From Brockia lithotrophica (GTDB taxonomy: Bacteria; Bacillota; Bacilli; Thermicanales; DSM-22653): a DNA stretch of 64,000 nt. The notes under the pieces were generated by a model that saw nothing but the letters and a program-made list of their open reading frames with translations, made no database searches and was not told the DNA's origin. The stretch spans positions 124,001-188,000 of the forward strand of contig NZ_RBIJ01000004.1 of assembly GCF_003633725.1 (NCBI RefSeq). Reading direction: 5' to 3'. This document shows positions 19,407 through 27,699 of this stretch, piece by piece. How positions within the stretch are numbered: the first letter of the stretch is position 1; each line of letters begins with the position of its first letter. The position numbers were made by a program, and so were the translations under genes.

Positions 19407-20699
19407 TTGGCCGAAGTTCGCGACCTTCCCGGGGGCGCACGCCTCCTCTTCGCACCCCAGCCCGGCCGCCTGAGCACCGCCCTCGGGATCTACGTCACCG
19501 TGGGTTCGCGCCACGAACCGCGAGAGGCCCAGGGGCTTGCGCACTTCGTAGAGCACGTCCTCTTTAAGGGCAGCGAATTTCGGAGCGCCCGCGAACTCGC
19601 CCGCTCCATGGACCGCCTGGGCGGCGAATTCGACGCGCACACGACCAAGGACTTTACGGCGTACACCGCCCGCGTCCTCGCCGAAGATCTCGGCGCGGCT
19701 CTCGACCTTATGGAGGAGCTCGTCTTTTCCCCTGCCTTTCCCGCCGAAGCGGTAGAGGCGGAACGCCGCGTGATCTTGGAGGAGATCGCGGAAGCCTCCG
19801 ACGACCCTGAAGACGTCGTCTGGGAAGAACTCGCTGCGCTCCTCTTCGGTCCGGAGCACCCGCTCGGATGGCCGATCCTCGGCCGCCCCGAGACGATTCG
19901 CCGTATCGACCGCCGCCTCCTTCGCGACTTCTTTTCCGAGACGTACACAAGCCCCAACCTCGTGTTTGCCGTCGTCGGAGCCCTCTCCCCGGAGGCAGAG
20001 GAAAAGGTGTGGCGCCGCCTGGCAGATTTGGCCGCCGCCCGCTTTGCCCCCACGCGACGTTCCTTTGGAAACGTGGAGGCGGCGCCCGTTGTCCCTCCCT
20101 TCCCCTCGGGAGCCTGGCGGGAACTCTGCCGCGAGACGGCGCAGACGCACGTAGTCCTCGCGTGGCCCGCGGTCCCCTACGGCGATCCTCGACTTCCCGT
20201 CCTCTTCGTCCTCGAGGCCCTCTTCGGCGGAAGCGCGAGTTCGCGCCTCTTCCAGCGCGTGCGCGAAGAAGACGGCCTCGCCTACAGCGTCTACTCTTCC
20301 TTAGGCCTTCATCCGGACGCAGGCTACCTCGGCGCCTACGCGGCGAGCGGCAATGCGGAAGGTGGGCGCGTCGAGGAGGCGATCCTCCGCGAAGCCAAGG
20401 CGCTCGTCCGCGGAGAATTCACCGCGGAGGAGGTCGAGGAGGCGCGCGACTTCGTACGCCGGAGCTACCTGCTAGGCCGGGAAAGCCTCAGTTCCCTCCG
20501 CGACCGCCTGGCGCAAGAACTCATCTTCACCGGACGAATTCTCTCCGAGGAAGCGTTTCTCACCCGCCTTGCGGACGTGACGTTTGCCGACGTCCGTGAG
20601 TTGGCGCGGGAGATTTTTTCCGTAGAACCGGCCGTCGTCCGCCTCGCACCGTGCCCGCGCGGGCGGAGGAGTCGAAGAAAGCCGGAGAGGAGGCACTAG
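19407..20699 (+). CDS. M16 family zinc peptidase (YmxG/MlpA-like)
   Basis: Insulinase-family metalloprotease of the processing-peptidase type, located after pnp as in Bacillus (ymxG/mlpA). The TTG at 19407 was chosen because GAGGGGGCAG lies at the right distance and the protein then begins where the family begins; the 430-residue length fits. The inverted zinc motif HxxEH is intact in LAHFVEHVLFKGS, with the distal Glu in the region RRVILEEIAEASDDPED. The C-terminal half has the R/Y-type motif (SSRLFQRVREEDGLAYSVYS). The enzyme is likely cytoplasmic, since no signal peptide is seen. Physiological substrate unknown. Confidence 0.92.
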   Translation: MAEVRDLPGGARLLFAPQPGRLSTALGIYVTVGSRHEPREAQGLAHFVEHVLFKGSEFRSARELARSMDRLGGEFDAHTTKDFTAYTARVLAEDLGAALDLMEELVFSPAFPAEAVEAERRVILEEIAEASDDPEDVVWEELAALLFGPEHPLGWPILGRPETIRRIDRRLLRDFFSETYTSPNLVFAVVGALSPEAEEKVWRRLADLAAARFAPTRRSFGNVEAAPVVPPFPSGAWRELCRETAQTHVVLAWPAVPYGDPRLPVLFVLEALFGGSASSRLFQRVREEDGLAYSVYSSLGLHPDAGYLGAYAASGNAEGGRVEEAILREAKALVRGEFTAEEVEEARDFVRRSYLLGRESLSSLRDRLAQELIFTGRILSEEAFLTRLADVTFADVRELAREIFSVEPAVVRLAPCPRGRRSRRKPERRH

Positions 20700-20703
20700 A
20701 CCG

Positions 20704-21150
20704 ATGGACGTCCTCGTGCGTTGGCTCTGCCCCCACAAGCCTCCGCGCATTCCCTACCTTGCGACGCCGGGAGCGGCAGGCTACGACCTGGCCGCCTGCC
20801 TCGACCACGACGTCGTTCTGTCTCCTGGAGAACGCGCGCTCATTCCCACGGGCCTTGCGGTCGCCCTACCCGGACCGGAGGTGGCGCTTCTCGTGCTCCC
20901 GCGGAGCGGGACCGCGCTTCGCCTCGGACTGAGCCTGGCGAACGCCGCGGGCGTGATCGACTCGGACTACCGCGGCGAGATCAAGCTCATTGCGGTAAAC
21001 CTCGACCCCCGCGAACCCGTGACGATCCGCGACGGCGACCGCGTCGCCCAGATGCTCTTTGTGCCCGTGCTCCGCCCCGAACTTCGCCTCGTGGAGGAGC
21101 TTCCCGAGAGCGAGCGAGGCGCTCAGGGTTTTGGATCTATGGGGATTTGA
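20704..21150 (+). CDS. dut: dUTP diphosphatase (trimeric dUTPase)
   Basis: Hydrolyses dUTP to dUMP, keeping uracil out of DNA and feeding dTMP synthesis. 148 residues; begins five bases after the M16 peptidase. Motifs: PGAAGYDLAA (1), LPRSGTAL (2), GVIDSDYRGEIKL (3, with the catalytic Asp), GDRVAQMLF (4), and a C-terminal arm RGAQGFGSMG (5). Motif 5 departs from the usual RGxGGFGSTG at two positions (Gln for Gly, Met for Thr) but keeps the Arg, Phe and Ser. Confidence 0.95.
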   Translation: MDVLVRWLCPHKPPRIPYLATPGAAGYDLAACLDHDVVLSPGERALIPTGLAVALPGPEVALLVLPRSGTALRLGLSLANAAGVIDSDYRGEIKLIAVNLDPREPVTIRDGDRVAQMLFVPVLRPELRLVEELPESERGAQGFGSMGI

Positions 21151-21188
21151 TCGGAAACGGATTTCTAAATGGATATGTGCGAAACTCG

Positions 21189-21220
21189 AAAGGCGAGTAC
21201 GGGCGTTCGTACTCGCCTTT
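21189..21220 (+). terminator. Terminator after dut
   Basis: Perfect 13-bp inverted repeat (AAAGGCGAGTACG / CGTACTCGCCTTT) around a six-base loop, followed by CCTTTA. The A run on the 5' side lets it work in both directions. It separates the dut transcript from the mobile-element region. Confidence 0.8.
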
Positions 21221-21351
21221 CCTTTACCTATGCAGTTTTCTCCTGCGAAACCCTATTGCGCAAAAGCCAATGACGTGCTAAGATATGACCAGGTAGGGAG
21301 ATCGGCCCGGCCATCCGCAGTCGTATGGCGAAATGCTCTTTCTCCGATCTC

Positions 21352-21380
21352 TTGACTTTTTCCTGGTCATCAAGTAGAAT
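21352..21380 (+). promoter_or_regulatory. Strong promoter-like sequence before the tnpB remnant
   Basis: TTGACT (21352-21357), 17-base spacer, TAGAAT (21375-21380), about 45 bases before the remnant's ATG. A second pair, TTGCGC (21256-21261) and TAAGAT (21279-21284), lies upstream with the same spacing. The interval is framed by inverted repeats (TGACCAGG near 21286 and CCTGGTCA near 21362). Confidence 0.5.
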
Positions 21381-21427
21381 AGTATCAAGATCTAGGCGAG
21401 GAGACGGAGGGGAGGTGTTCTGGAGAA

Positions 21428-21692
21428 ATGGCAAAACGGTCTCAAACTCCGTCGTTCACTCTCGAACTTCCTCTTCGTGTAGAACTCTGGCAGGAGCACA
21501 TCCTCGAAAAGCGTTTTGAGGCCGCTCGTTTTATGTACAACGCACTCCTTCACAAAGGGATGAAGCGTCTCCGCAGGATGTGGGCAGATCCGAGGTATGA
21601 ACTCGCAAAGCAAGTAAGCGGCCCCGAAGGTAAAAAGTGAGAAGTTCAAGGAACTCAAGCAAGAATATGGGTTTACAGAACCACCCGGCTAA
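21428..21692 (+). pseudogene. tnpB: tnpB remnant, N-terminal part only (IS200/IS605 type)
   Basis: Decayed start of a TnpB-type protein. The first frame codes for 70 residues typical of TnpB N-termini (ILEKRFEAARFMYNALL, then KGMKRLRRMWADPRYELAK) and stops at 21638-21640. Shifted by one frame, the coding sense continues through 21689 (EKFKELKQEYGFTEPPG) before another stop, so there is a frameshift. The RuvC domain and zinc finger are missing entirely. Immediately after it lies a hairpin that resembles the right end of the neighbouring intact element, so the copy looks internally deleted by about 1 kb. The ATG follows a promoter and GGAGGGGAGG, so a short peptide may still be made. Confidence 0.75.
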
Positions 21693-21694
21693 AG

Positions 21695-21724
21695 CCTCAG
21701 AATTCATTCCGAGGATGAAGTTGG
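21695..21724 (+). repeat. Right-end hairpin of the decayed TnpB element
   Basis: Hairpin CCTC-A-GAAT-TC-ATTC-C-GAGG (21695-21714) followed by ATGAAGTTGG. It matches, with substitutions, the hairpin and tail at the right end of the intact element (CCCCGGAAT-TCC-ATTCCGGGG then AGGAGGTCAA, 23004-23034). Confidence 0.6.
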
Positions 21725-21753
21725 TTGCACGTCTTTGATGTTGACGGTAAAAT
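21725..21753 (+). promoter_or_regulatory. Candidate promoter of intact tnpB
   Basis: TTGCAC (21725-21730), 17-base spacer, TAAAAT (21748-21753), in an AT-rich stretch just ahead of AAAGGAGG and the tnpB start. Confidence 0.45.
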
Positions 21754-21789
21754 ATTTATAAGAAACAGAGACATAAAGGAGGAATTCGA

Positions 21790-22851
21790 TTGCAAACTAT
21801 CACCCTTAGCCTTCGTCTCCATCGCCCGACGAAAGCAAAGATCAAACGTTATCAGGAACTCGTCGAACGCACGACAGCGTTTGCCAACAACCTCGTCGCC
21901 GCCGGAAGGCCGAAGGGTCTCACCAGTCGGACGGCGCGGGTGTACCTCACCGGCGACCTCCCCTCAGTCGTAATCAACCAGGCATTGCGGGACGTGGCGA
22001 CGCATCGGGACGTTCGGACGTTCCGGGTCCTCTGGCCATCGTTCAACAACCAAAATTTGCGCCTAAAAAAGGTCGGGGACTTCTGGACGGCCTCGTTTCC
22101 GACGCAAGCCGGTCGAGTTCGGGTACCGCTCGCGGTTACTTCTAGGCAGGCCGCCATCCTCGAACGCCTCGGCCGAGACGTGAAGCAAGGGGCGGCAAAA
22201 TTGTACAAAAAGCGCGGACGGTGGTACATTGCCCTTTCGGTCACGCTACCCGTCGAAGAGAAGAAAATCCTTTCTGCAGACAAAGTCGCTGGAATCGACA
22301 TGGGCCTTCGCTATCTGGCCGTTGTGTACGCGGGCGGGGAAACGCTCTTTTTCCCCGGCGATCAAGCGGCCTACGTCCGCCGTCGGTATCACGCTCTTCG
22401 CCGGCGGATGGGAAAAGCGAAAGCACTAAAGGCAATCCGCCAAATGAAGGACAAAGAAGCCCGGTGGATGAAAGACCAGGACCACAAGATCAGCCGGGCC
22501 ATTGTCGATTGGTGCCTCGCCCGTGGCGTGGGCACCATCCGAATGGAGAAGTTGGAAGACATTCGCCGGAGGAAAACCCGGAAGCGCGACTTAGGAAGGT
22601 CTCTTCATTCGTGGTCGTTCTACCGGCTTCAGCAGTTTATCGCCTACAAGGCGCGTCTTTCCGGGATTCGCGTCGAGTGGGTTAACCCTAAGGATACTAG
22701 CCGGACGTGCCCGCGGTGCGGGCACTGCGCTTCGGAGAACCGAAGCGGAATTCAGTTCCGGTGCCGAAATTGCGGCTTTGAAGCCCACGCGGATGTTGTC
22801 GGTGCCTGGAACATCAGTTTTGCGATTAGCGGCCTGGCCGAGGCGGAATAA
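21790..22851 (+). mobile_element. tnpB: TnpB (IS200/IS605-type RNA-guided nuclease/transposase-associated protein)
   Basis: 353-residue TnpB; the TTG at 21790 follows AAAGGAGGAATTCGA. The RuvC-like catalytic residues are all visible: Asp in KVAGIDMGLRYLAV, Glu in IRMEKLEDIRRR, and the last Asp in EAHADVVGAWNISF. Between the last two lies a four-Cys zinc finger (CPRCG ... CRNCGF). The N-terminus (TITLSLRLHRPTKAKIKRYQ) differs from that of the neighbouring remnant, so the two are from different subgroups. TnpB proteins of this family are RNA-guided DNA nucleases that use an RNA from the element's right end. No tnpA is present, so movement would need a TnpA in trans. GC content and codon use are slightly lower than in the neighbours. 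Confidence 0.93.
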
Positions 22852-23034
22852 GCCGCCGTTCGAGGGTCGCCGCCTGGTGCGGTAACGCCGAACTCAGGCG
22901 GAACGCAGCCAGGGCGGGCCGATGACCCGGCCCTAATGGCGCTGCGATGAGGCCGAAGCTGAAAGGCATGAGGCTGAGCAAGCGCTAACCTCCCCGTGGG
23001 AATCCCCGGAATTCCATTCCGGGGAGGAGGTCAA
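22852..23034 (+). ncRNA. Probable omega RNA / right end of the TnpB element
   Basis: About 180 bases after tnpB without coding sense, GC-rich and able to form several hairpins, ending in a perfect stem CCCCGGAAT/ATTCCGGGG (23004-23024) and AGGAGGTCAA. In TnpB elements this region gives the guide RNA scaffold, the guide being the flanking sequence beyond the end (here from about 23035, ATTTCCTCGGCAG). The end point is inferred from the hairpin and the matching remnant at 21695-21724. The rest of the gap up to 23230 holds no gene that I can support. Confidence 0.55.
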
Positions 23035-23230
23035 ATTTCCTCGGCAGGGAGAGTTTCCGCCGACACGGTTCGCCGGTACATCGAAGGACAAAAGCAAAAG
23101 GGGAGGAAAAAACGGCGAGGGCGTGGCAAAGGCATTCGCTCGGTCTAATCCCCTTCGCGCACGCGTACCTTTTCCGAAGAGGCCGATTCGGCGGCTTTCG
23201 GGATCGCGTAGGGTGGGGAGGGGGAGGGAC

Positions 23231-23482
23231 GTGCGCCTGAGCGAGCTTCGGGGAAAAGAGGTCATCGACATCGTGAGTGGGGAGCGCCTCGGGCTCTTGG
23301 AGGACGCCGATCTCCTCGTCGATCCGCGGAGCGGACGCATCGGGGCGGTGATCCTTCCGGCGGGAGGTGGGCTGCGGCGAAAACGAGAGGAGGTCGTCAT
23401 CCCCTGGCACCTCATCCGCCGCATCGGGAGCGACATGGTCCTCGTCGAGCTCGTCCCTGGCCGAGCGTACCTACCGGGCTGA
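23231..23482 (+). CDS. ymxH: YlmC/YmxH family PRC-barrel sporulation protein
   Basis: Small PRC-barrel protein of the YlmC/YmxH family found in spore formers, function not settled. The GTG at 23231 follows GGGGAGGGGGAGGG and gives 83 residues, the usual size. Family features: LSELRGKEVIDIVSGERLG, DADLLVDPRSGRIGAVILP, and the C-terminal VVIPWHLIRRIGSDMVLVEL. Placement directly before dpaA matches ymxH in Bacillus. Confidence 0.88.
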   Translation: MRLSELRGKEVIDIVSGERLGLLEDADLLVDPRSGRIGAVILPAGGGLRRKREEVVIPWHLIRRIGSDMVLVELVPGRAYLPG

Positions 23483-23567
23483 ATGTTAGGCCCGAAGTGC
23501 GGGGAGTTTGTCCGGCGTTTTTCTGGAAGGGTGTACGCCTACTTTGTGTCGCAGAAAAAGGCGACCG

Positions 23568-23597
23568 CCCGGCACGACGCGCCGTGCCGGGTATTTT
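23568..23597 (+). terminator. Terminator after ymxH
   Basis: 9-bp stem CCCGGCACG / CGTGCCGGG with a six-base loop, followed by TATTTTG. It separates ymxH from the dpaA operon. Confidence 0.65.
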
Positions 23598-23657
23598 GTG
23601 TTGGAACCTCCCAGGCCGTTGGCCCATAGGCTGAGGTGGCCGAAGGGAGGGACTCCG

Positions 23658-24545
23658 ATGCTCTTGAGCGGCATCCGCGTGCTCGTGGCCGGCGGCGACG
23701 CCCGACATCTCGTCGTGATTTCCCGTCTCCTCGAGCGGGATGCCCAAGTAGACCTCGTAGGCTACGACAACCTCAAGCCGCCTCCTCCGGGTGCCACGCA
23801 CGTCCCCTTTACCCCGGAGCGGTTCGCGCGCTACGACGCGGTCCTCCTCCCCGTCAAGGGTCTGGGGGAAGGGGGGGAAGCCGAGACGGTGTTTTCCTCG
23901 GAGGCTCCCGTGTTTACCGAAGCACATCTCGAAGCGCTGGCGGGAGCCACGCTCTACAGCGGCATCTCCACTCCCTTTCTCACCCGAGCTGCGGAACGCC
24001 ACGGGCTGCGCGTCGTCACCCTCCTCGACCGCGACGACGTGGCCATCCTGAACGCCATCCCCACGGCGGAAGGCGCCCTCCTCCTCGCGATTCAGAATTC
24101 CGAGATCACGCTTCACGGAAGCACCTCCGTCGTCATCGGCCTCGGGCGCGTAGGGATGACGCTCGCCCGCGTCCTTCTCGGGATCGGTGCGCGGGTGCGC
24201 GCTGTCGTCCGCGAAGCCCGCGACTACGCCCGTGCCTATGAAATGGGAATCGAACCGTACTACGTCCGCGACATCGGGAAGGCGCTTCGCGGGGCGGACT
24301 TCGTCTTCAATACCGCCCCTGCACCCGTGCTCACGGCCGAGGTCCTCCTCGAACTCAAGCCCGACGCCTTTGTCCTCGACCTCGCCTCGGCCCCCGGGGG
24401 TACGGACTTCCGCTTTGCCGAAAAGCGTGGGATCCGCGCGATGCTCGCCCCGAGCCTTCCCGGACTCGTAGCCCCCCGCACCGCGGGAGAGATCCTCGCC
24501 GACGCCCTTGTCCGGCTCCTCTGGGAAAACCACGTAGCGAGGTGA
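23658..24545 (+). CDS. dpaA: Dipicolinate synthase subunit A
   Basis: With DpaB it makes dipicolinic acid from dihydroxytetrahydrodipicolinate in the mother cell during sporulation. The ATG at 23658 follows GAAGGGAGGG. The 295-residue product has the family start (LSGIRVLVAGGDARHLVVISRL) and a Rossmann NAD(P) site in the second half (VVIGLGRVGMTLARVLLG), then DLASAPGGTDFRFAEKRGI. Such operons are normally under a mother-cell sigma factor; I cannot call that promoter here. Confidence 0.96.
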   Translation: MLLSGIRVLVAGGDARHLVVISRLLERDAQVDLVGYDNLKPPPPGATHVPFTPERFARYDAVLLPVKGLGEGGEAETVFSSEAPVFTEAHLEALAGATLYSGISTPFLTRAAERHGLRVVTLLDRDDVAILNAIPTAEGALLLAIQNSEITLHGSTSVVIGLGRVGMTLARVLLGIGARVRAVVREARDYARAYEMGIEPYYVRDIGKALRGADFVFNTAPAPVLTAEVLLELKPDAFVLDLASAPGGTDFRFAEKRGIRAMLAPSLPGLVAPRTAGEILADALVRLLWENHVAR

Positions 24546-25189
24546 GCGCCGTGCATTTTGAAGGATCCGCCGGAGCGCTCGACGTCCTCCACGGCAAAGT
24601 CGTTGGATTTGGCGTGACGGGCAGCCACTGCACCTTTTCCCAAATCCTCGATCCCCTGCGCCGACTTGTGGCAGCGGGCGCACGGGTCATCCCTGTGGTC
24701 ACGCCGACCGTAGCCCATACGGACACCCGCTTTTTCGCCGCAGAAGACTTCCTCCGCGAGCTTCGGGAGATCACGGGCGAAGAGCCGTATACGCGCATCC
24801 CGGACGTAGAACCCTTCGGGCCGCGGCGGTTTCTCGACGTCATGGTCGTCGCTCCCCTCACGGGGAACTCACTCGCCCGCTTTGCCAACGGCATCACGGA
24901 CAACGCCGTGCTCATGGCGGCGAAGTCCACCTTGCGCAACGGGCGCCCCGTTGTCCTCGCCGTGTCTACGAACGACGCCCTCGGCCTCAACGCGCCAAAT
25001 CTCGCCCGCCTCCTCACCGCCAAGTACGTGTACTTCGTGCCCTTTGGTCAAGACGACCCTTACGGGAAGCCCACTTCCCTCGTGGCGCACATGGACCTCC
25101 TCCCGGAGACGGTGGCGGCGGCCCTTGAGGGACGCCAGCTGCAGCCCGTGCTCCGACCGTTCGTTGCGAGGGAGGCGCCAAGGCGATAG
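24542..25189 (+). CDS. dpaB: Dipicolinate synthase subunit B
   Basis: Flavoprotein-like partner of DpaA. The GTG at 24542 overlaps the dpaA stop by four bases; a second GTG at 24551 is also possible. 215 residues. It shows the flavoprotein fold start (KVVGFGVTGSHCTFSQIL), the DVMVVAPLTGNSLARFANGITD motif region and VYFVPFGQDDPYGKPTSLV. The coupling and adjacency with dpaA fit a two-subunit enzyme. Confidence 0.95.
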   Translation: MSAVHFEGSAGALDVLHGKVVGFGVTGSHCTFSQILDPLRRLVAAGARVIPVVTPTVAHTDTRFFAAEDFLRELREITGEEPYTRIPDVEPFGPRRFLDVMVVAPLTGNSLARFANGITDNAVLMAAKSTLRNGRPVVLAVSTNDALGLNAPNLARLLTAKYVYFVPFGQDDPYGKPTSLVAHMDLLPETVAAALEGRQLQPVLRPFVAREAPRR

Positions 25190-25257
25190 AATAAGAGCCG
25201 TAGAACGTACGGAACGTTCGGACACAGGAGCTCGTGAGCGACCGGAGGAGGCAGCGG

Positions 25258-26307
25258 ATGAGCCGAGGTTTGCGTGTAGCCGTCGTTGGTGCCACGGGGG
25301 CGGTCGGCACGGAGATGGTCCGCCAGCTCGAGATCTCTCCCCTTCCCGTGGCAGAGTTTCGCCCGTTGGCCTCCGCGCGGTCTGCGGGGAGTCAGGTACA
25401 GTTTCGCGGTCAGGCGTACAAAGTACGGGAACTCGTTCCGGAAGCCTTGGACGGTTTGGACCTTGCCTTTTTCAGCGCCGGCGGCGAGGTGAGTCGAACC
25501 TTCGTTCCCGAGGCGGTTCGCCGCGGCGTCCTCGTGATCGACAACTCCAGCGCCTTTCGCCTGGAGGACGGGGTTCCCCTCGTCGTCCCCGAAGTGAACT
25601 TTTCCGCTGCCCGCGAACATCGGGGGCTCATCGCCAACCCGAACTGCTCCACCATTCAGATGGTCGTGGCGCTCAAGCCCATCCGCGACCGTTTTGGCTT
25701 GAAAAGGATCACCGTGGCGACCTACCAGGCCGTATCGGGGGCGGGATACCGCGCCTTGCAGTCCCTCTACCGCGAGCTCGAAGCGGCGCTGCGCGGAGAG
25801 GAAATCGCGCCGGAGGTCCTTCCGGTGGCCTCGCAGCCGGTGAAGTACCCCATCGCCCTGAACGTAATCCCTCAGATCGACGTGTTCGTCGAGGAAGCCT
25901 ACACGCGCGAAGAGATGAAGATGGTCCTCGAGACGCAAAAGATCTTTGCTGACTCGCACATCGAGGTCGGTGCGACCTGCGTCCGCGTACCCGTGGGCAT
26001 CGGCCACAGCGAGGTCGTGTACGTGGAGACAGAGGAGGAACTCCCCTCCCTGGAGGAAATTCGCGCGATCCTGCGTGGCGGGGAGGGGATCGTCGTCCTC
26101 GACGATCCTGCGGGGGCCGTGTACCCCACGCCGCGCCACGTGAGCGGGCGGCGTGAGGTGTTTGTCGGGCGGATCCGCAAGGACCTCTTCCGCCCCAACG
26201 GACTTCACCTCTTCGTCGTCGCCGACAACCTTGTCAAAGGTGCGGCGGGCAACGCCGTGCAGATCGCCGAACGCCTCTACGCCGAAGGACTGCTCCCGCA
26301 GGCATAG
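25258..26307 (+). CDS. asd: Aspartate-semialdehyde dehydrogenase
   Basis: Reduces aspartyl phosphate to aspartate semialdehyde, the branch point to lysine/DAP/dipicolinate and to Met/Thr. The ATG at 25258 was preferred to the GTG at 25234 because CGGAGGAGG lies just ahead. The 349-residue protein carries the NADP motif (VVGATGAVGTEMV), the catalytic Cys in NPNCSTIQMVVAL, and the later active-site region (TYQAVSGAGYRAL; GHSEVVYVE). It supplies dapA and thereby dpaAB. Confidence 0.97.
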   Translation: MSRGLRVAVVGATGAVGTEMVRQLEISPLPVAEFRPLASARSAGSQVQFRGQAYKVRELVPEALDGLDLAFFSAGGEVSRTFVPEAVRRGVLVIDNSSAFRLEDGVPLVVPEVNFSAAREHRGLIANPNCSTIQMVVALKPIRDRFGLKRITVATYQAVSGAGYRALQSLYRELEAALRGEEIAPEVLPVASQPVKYPIALNVIPQIDVFVEEAYTREEMKMVLETQKIFADSHIEVGATCVRVPVGIGHSEVVYVETEEELPSLEEIRAILRGGEGIVVLDDPAGAVYPTPRHVSGRREVFVGRIRKDLFRPNGLHLFVVADNLVKGAAGNAVQIAERLYAEGLLPQA

Positions 26308-26444
26308 GTGGGCGTACGTGCAGGTTTCCAAATGCTTTTGCGGGCGTACCCCGGGGGAAGTAGGCCGGTTCCGCTTGCTCTAAGACGTACGCCGCTTTTG
26401 GGAAAGCAAGCCGAGGGGCGGGCGAGTGGGGAAGGGAGACGCGA

Positions 26445-27662
26445 ATGGAGATCATCGTGCAGAAGTTCGGCGGCACATCCGTACGAGACGAGAGGCTGCG
26501 CGAGCGCGTGCTTCAGCACATCGCCGAAGCGCGTCGGACGTACGACGGCGTGGTCGTCGTCGTCTCCGCCATGGGCCGGAAGGGAGAGCCCTACGCTACG
26601 GACAGCCTTCTCGACTTGCTCGAGGGCCGGGGGAAGTACCTGCCCGCGCGGGAGCGCGACCTCCTCCTCACGACGGGAGAGATCATCTCCGCCGTCGTCC
26701 TCGCCGACCTCCTGTGGCGGCAGGACATTCCGGCCACGGTCTTTACCGGAGCGCAGGCGGGGATCGTTACGGACGCCCGTTTCGGCGAGGCGCAGATCCT
26801 CGACGTGCGTCCCGACCGCCTCCGTGCCGCCCTCGAACGCGGGCGGGTTGCCGTGGTGGCCGGTTTCCAGGGGTCCACGGAAGACGGGGAACTCACGACC
26901 CTCGGGCGCGGAGGCAGCGACATCACGGCCGTCGCCTTGGCGGCGGCCTTGGGGGCGCGCCGACTCGACATCTTTACGGACGTAAACGGCGTGTTTACCG
27001 CCGATCCCCGAATCGTCGAGGAAGCCCGCCCGCTCAAGTACCTCACGTACGCCGAGGTGGCCAACCTCGCCCACCTGGGTGCACGCGTCCTGCACCCGCG
27101 GGCGGTGGAGATCGCCATGCAGTACAACATCCCCGTGCGCGTGCGTTCGACGACGTCCGACGACGAGGGGACGCTCATCGCCTCCCTCTCCGAGCTCAGG
27201 GCGCGGGCGCCGTTTCGCGAGCGCGTCGTTACGGGTATCGCCCATGTCTTCGGCGTGACGCAGATCAAGGTCGTGCGCGAAACCGTCGACCCCGAACTTC
27301 AGCTCGTCGTCTTTCGCGCCATGGCCGAACACGGGATCAGCGTAGACTTCATCAACGTGTCTCCCAACTCCGTCGCCTACACCGTGCGCGACGAAGAGGG
27401 GGAGCGCGTCGCGGAAATCCTTCGCGGACTCGGTTTCGAGCCCATCGTCACGCCCGGATGCGCCAAGGTATCCGTCGTGGGGGCGGGAATGGCCGGAAGG
27501 CCCGGGGTGATGTCCCGCATCGTCGAAGCCCTCGTCGGCCACGACATCCCCATCCTCCAGGCCGCAGACTCGCACACGACGATTTGGGTGCTCGTCCCCG
27601 GCGAACGGGCACAGGACGCCATTCGTCTCCTACACCGCCACTTCGAGCTCGAGCGCGAGTAA
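26445..27662 (+). CDS. dapG: Aspartate kinase (DapG-type)
   Basis: Phosphorylates aspartate, first step of the aspartate family. 405 residues, ATG behind GGGAAGGGAGACG. Motifs: IIVQKFGGTSVRDE, TTGEIISAVVLADLL, TTLGRGGSDITAVALAAAL, DIFTDVNGVFTADPRIV, and two C-terminal ACT domains (residues about 265 onward). By position (asd-dapG-dapA after dpaAB) it corresponds to Bacillus aspartokinase I, the DAP-sensitive isozyme; the effector is inferred from that synteny. Confidence 0.96.
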   Translation: MEIIVQKFGGTSVRDERLRERVLQHIAEARRTYDGVVVVVSAMGRKGEPYATDSLLDLLEGRGKYLPARERDLLLTTGEIISAVVLADLLWRQDIPATVFTGAQAGIVTDARFGEAQILDVRPDRLRAALERGRVAVVAGFQGSTEDGELTTLGRGGSDITAVALAAALGARRLDIFTDVNGVFTADPRIVEEARPLKYLTYAEVANLAHLGARVLHPRAVEIAMQYNIPVRVRSTTSDDEGTLIASLSELRARAPFRERVVTGIAHVFGVTQIKVVRETVDPELQLVVFRAMAEHGISVDFINVSPNSVAYTVRDEEGERVAEILRGLGFEPIVTPGCAKVSVVGAGMAGRPGVMSRIVEALVGHDIPILQAADSHTTIWVLVPGERAQDAIRLLHRHFELERE

Positions 27663-27699
27663 GGCGCTCGCGCATGCGCGATAGAAAGGGGCGAACGCC

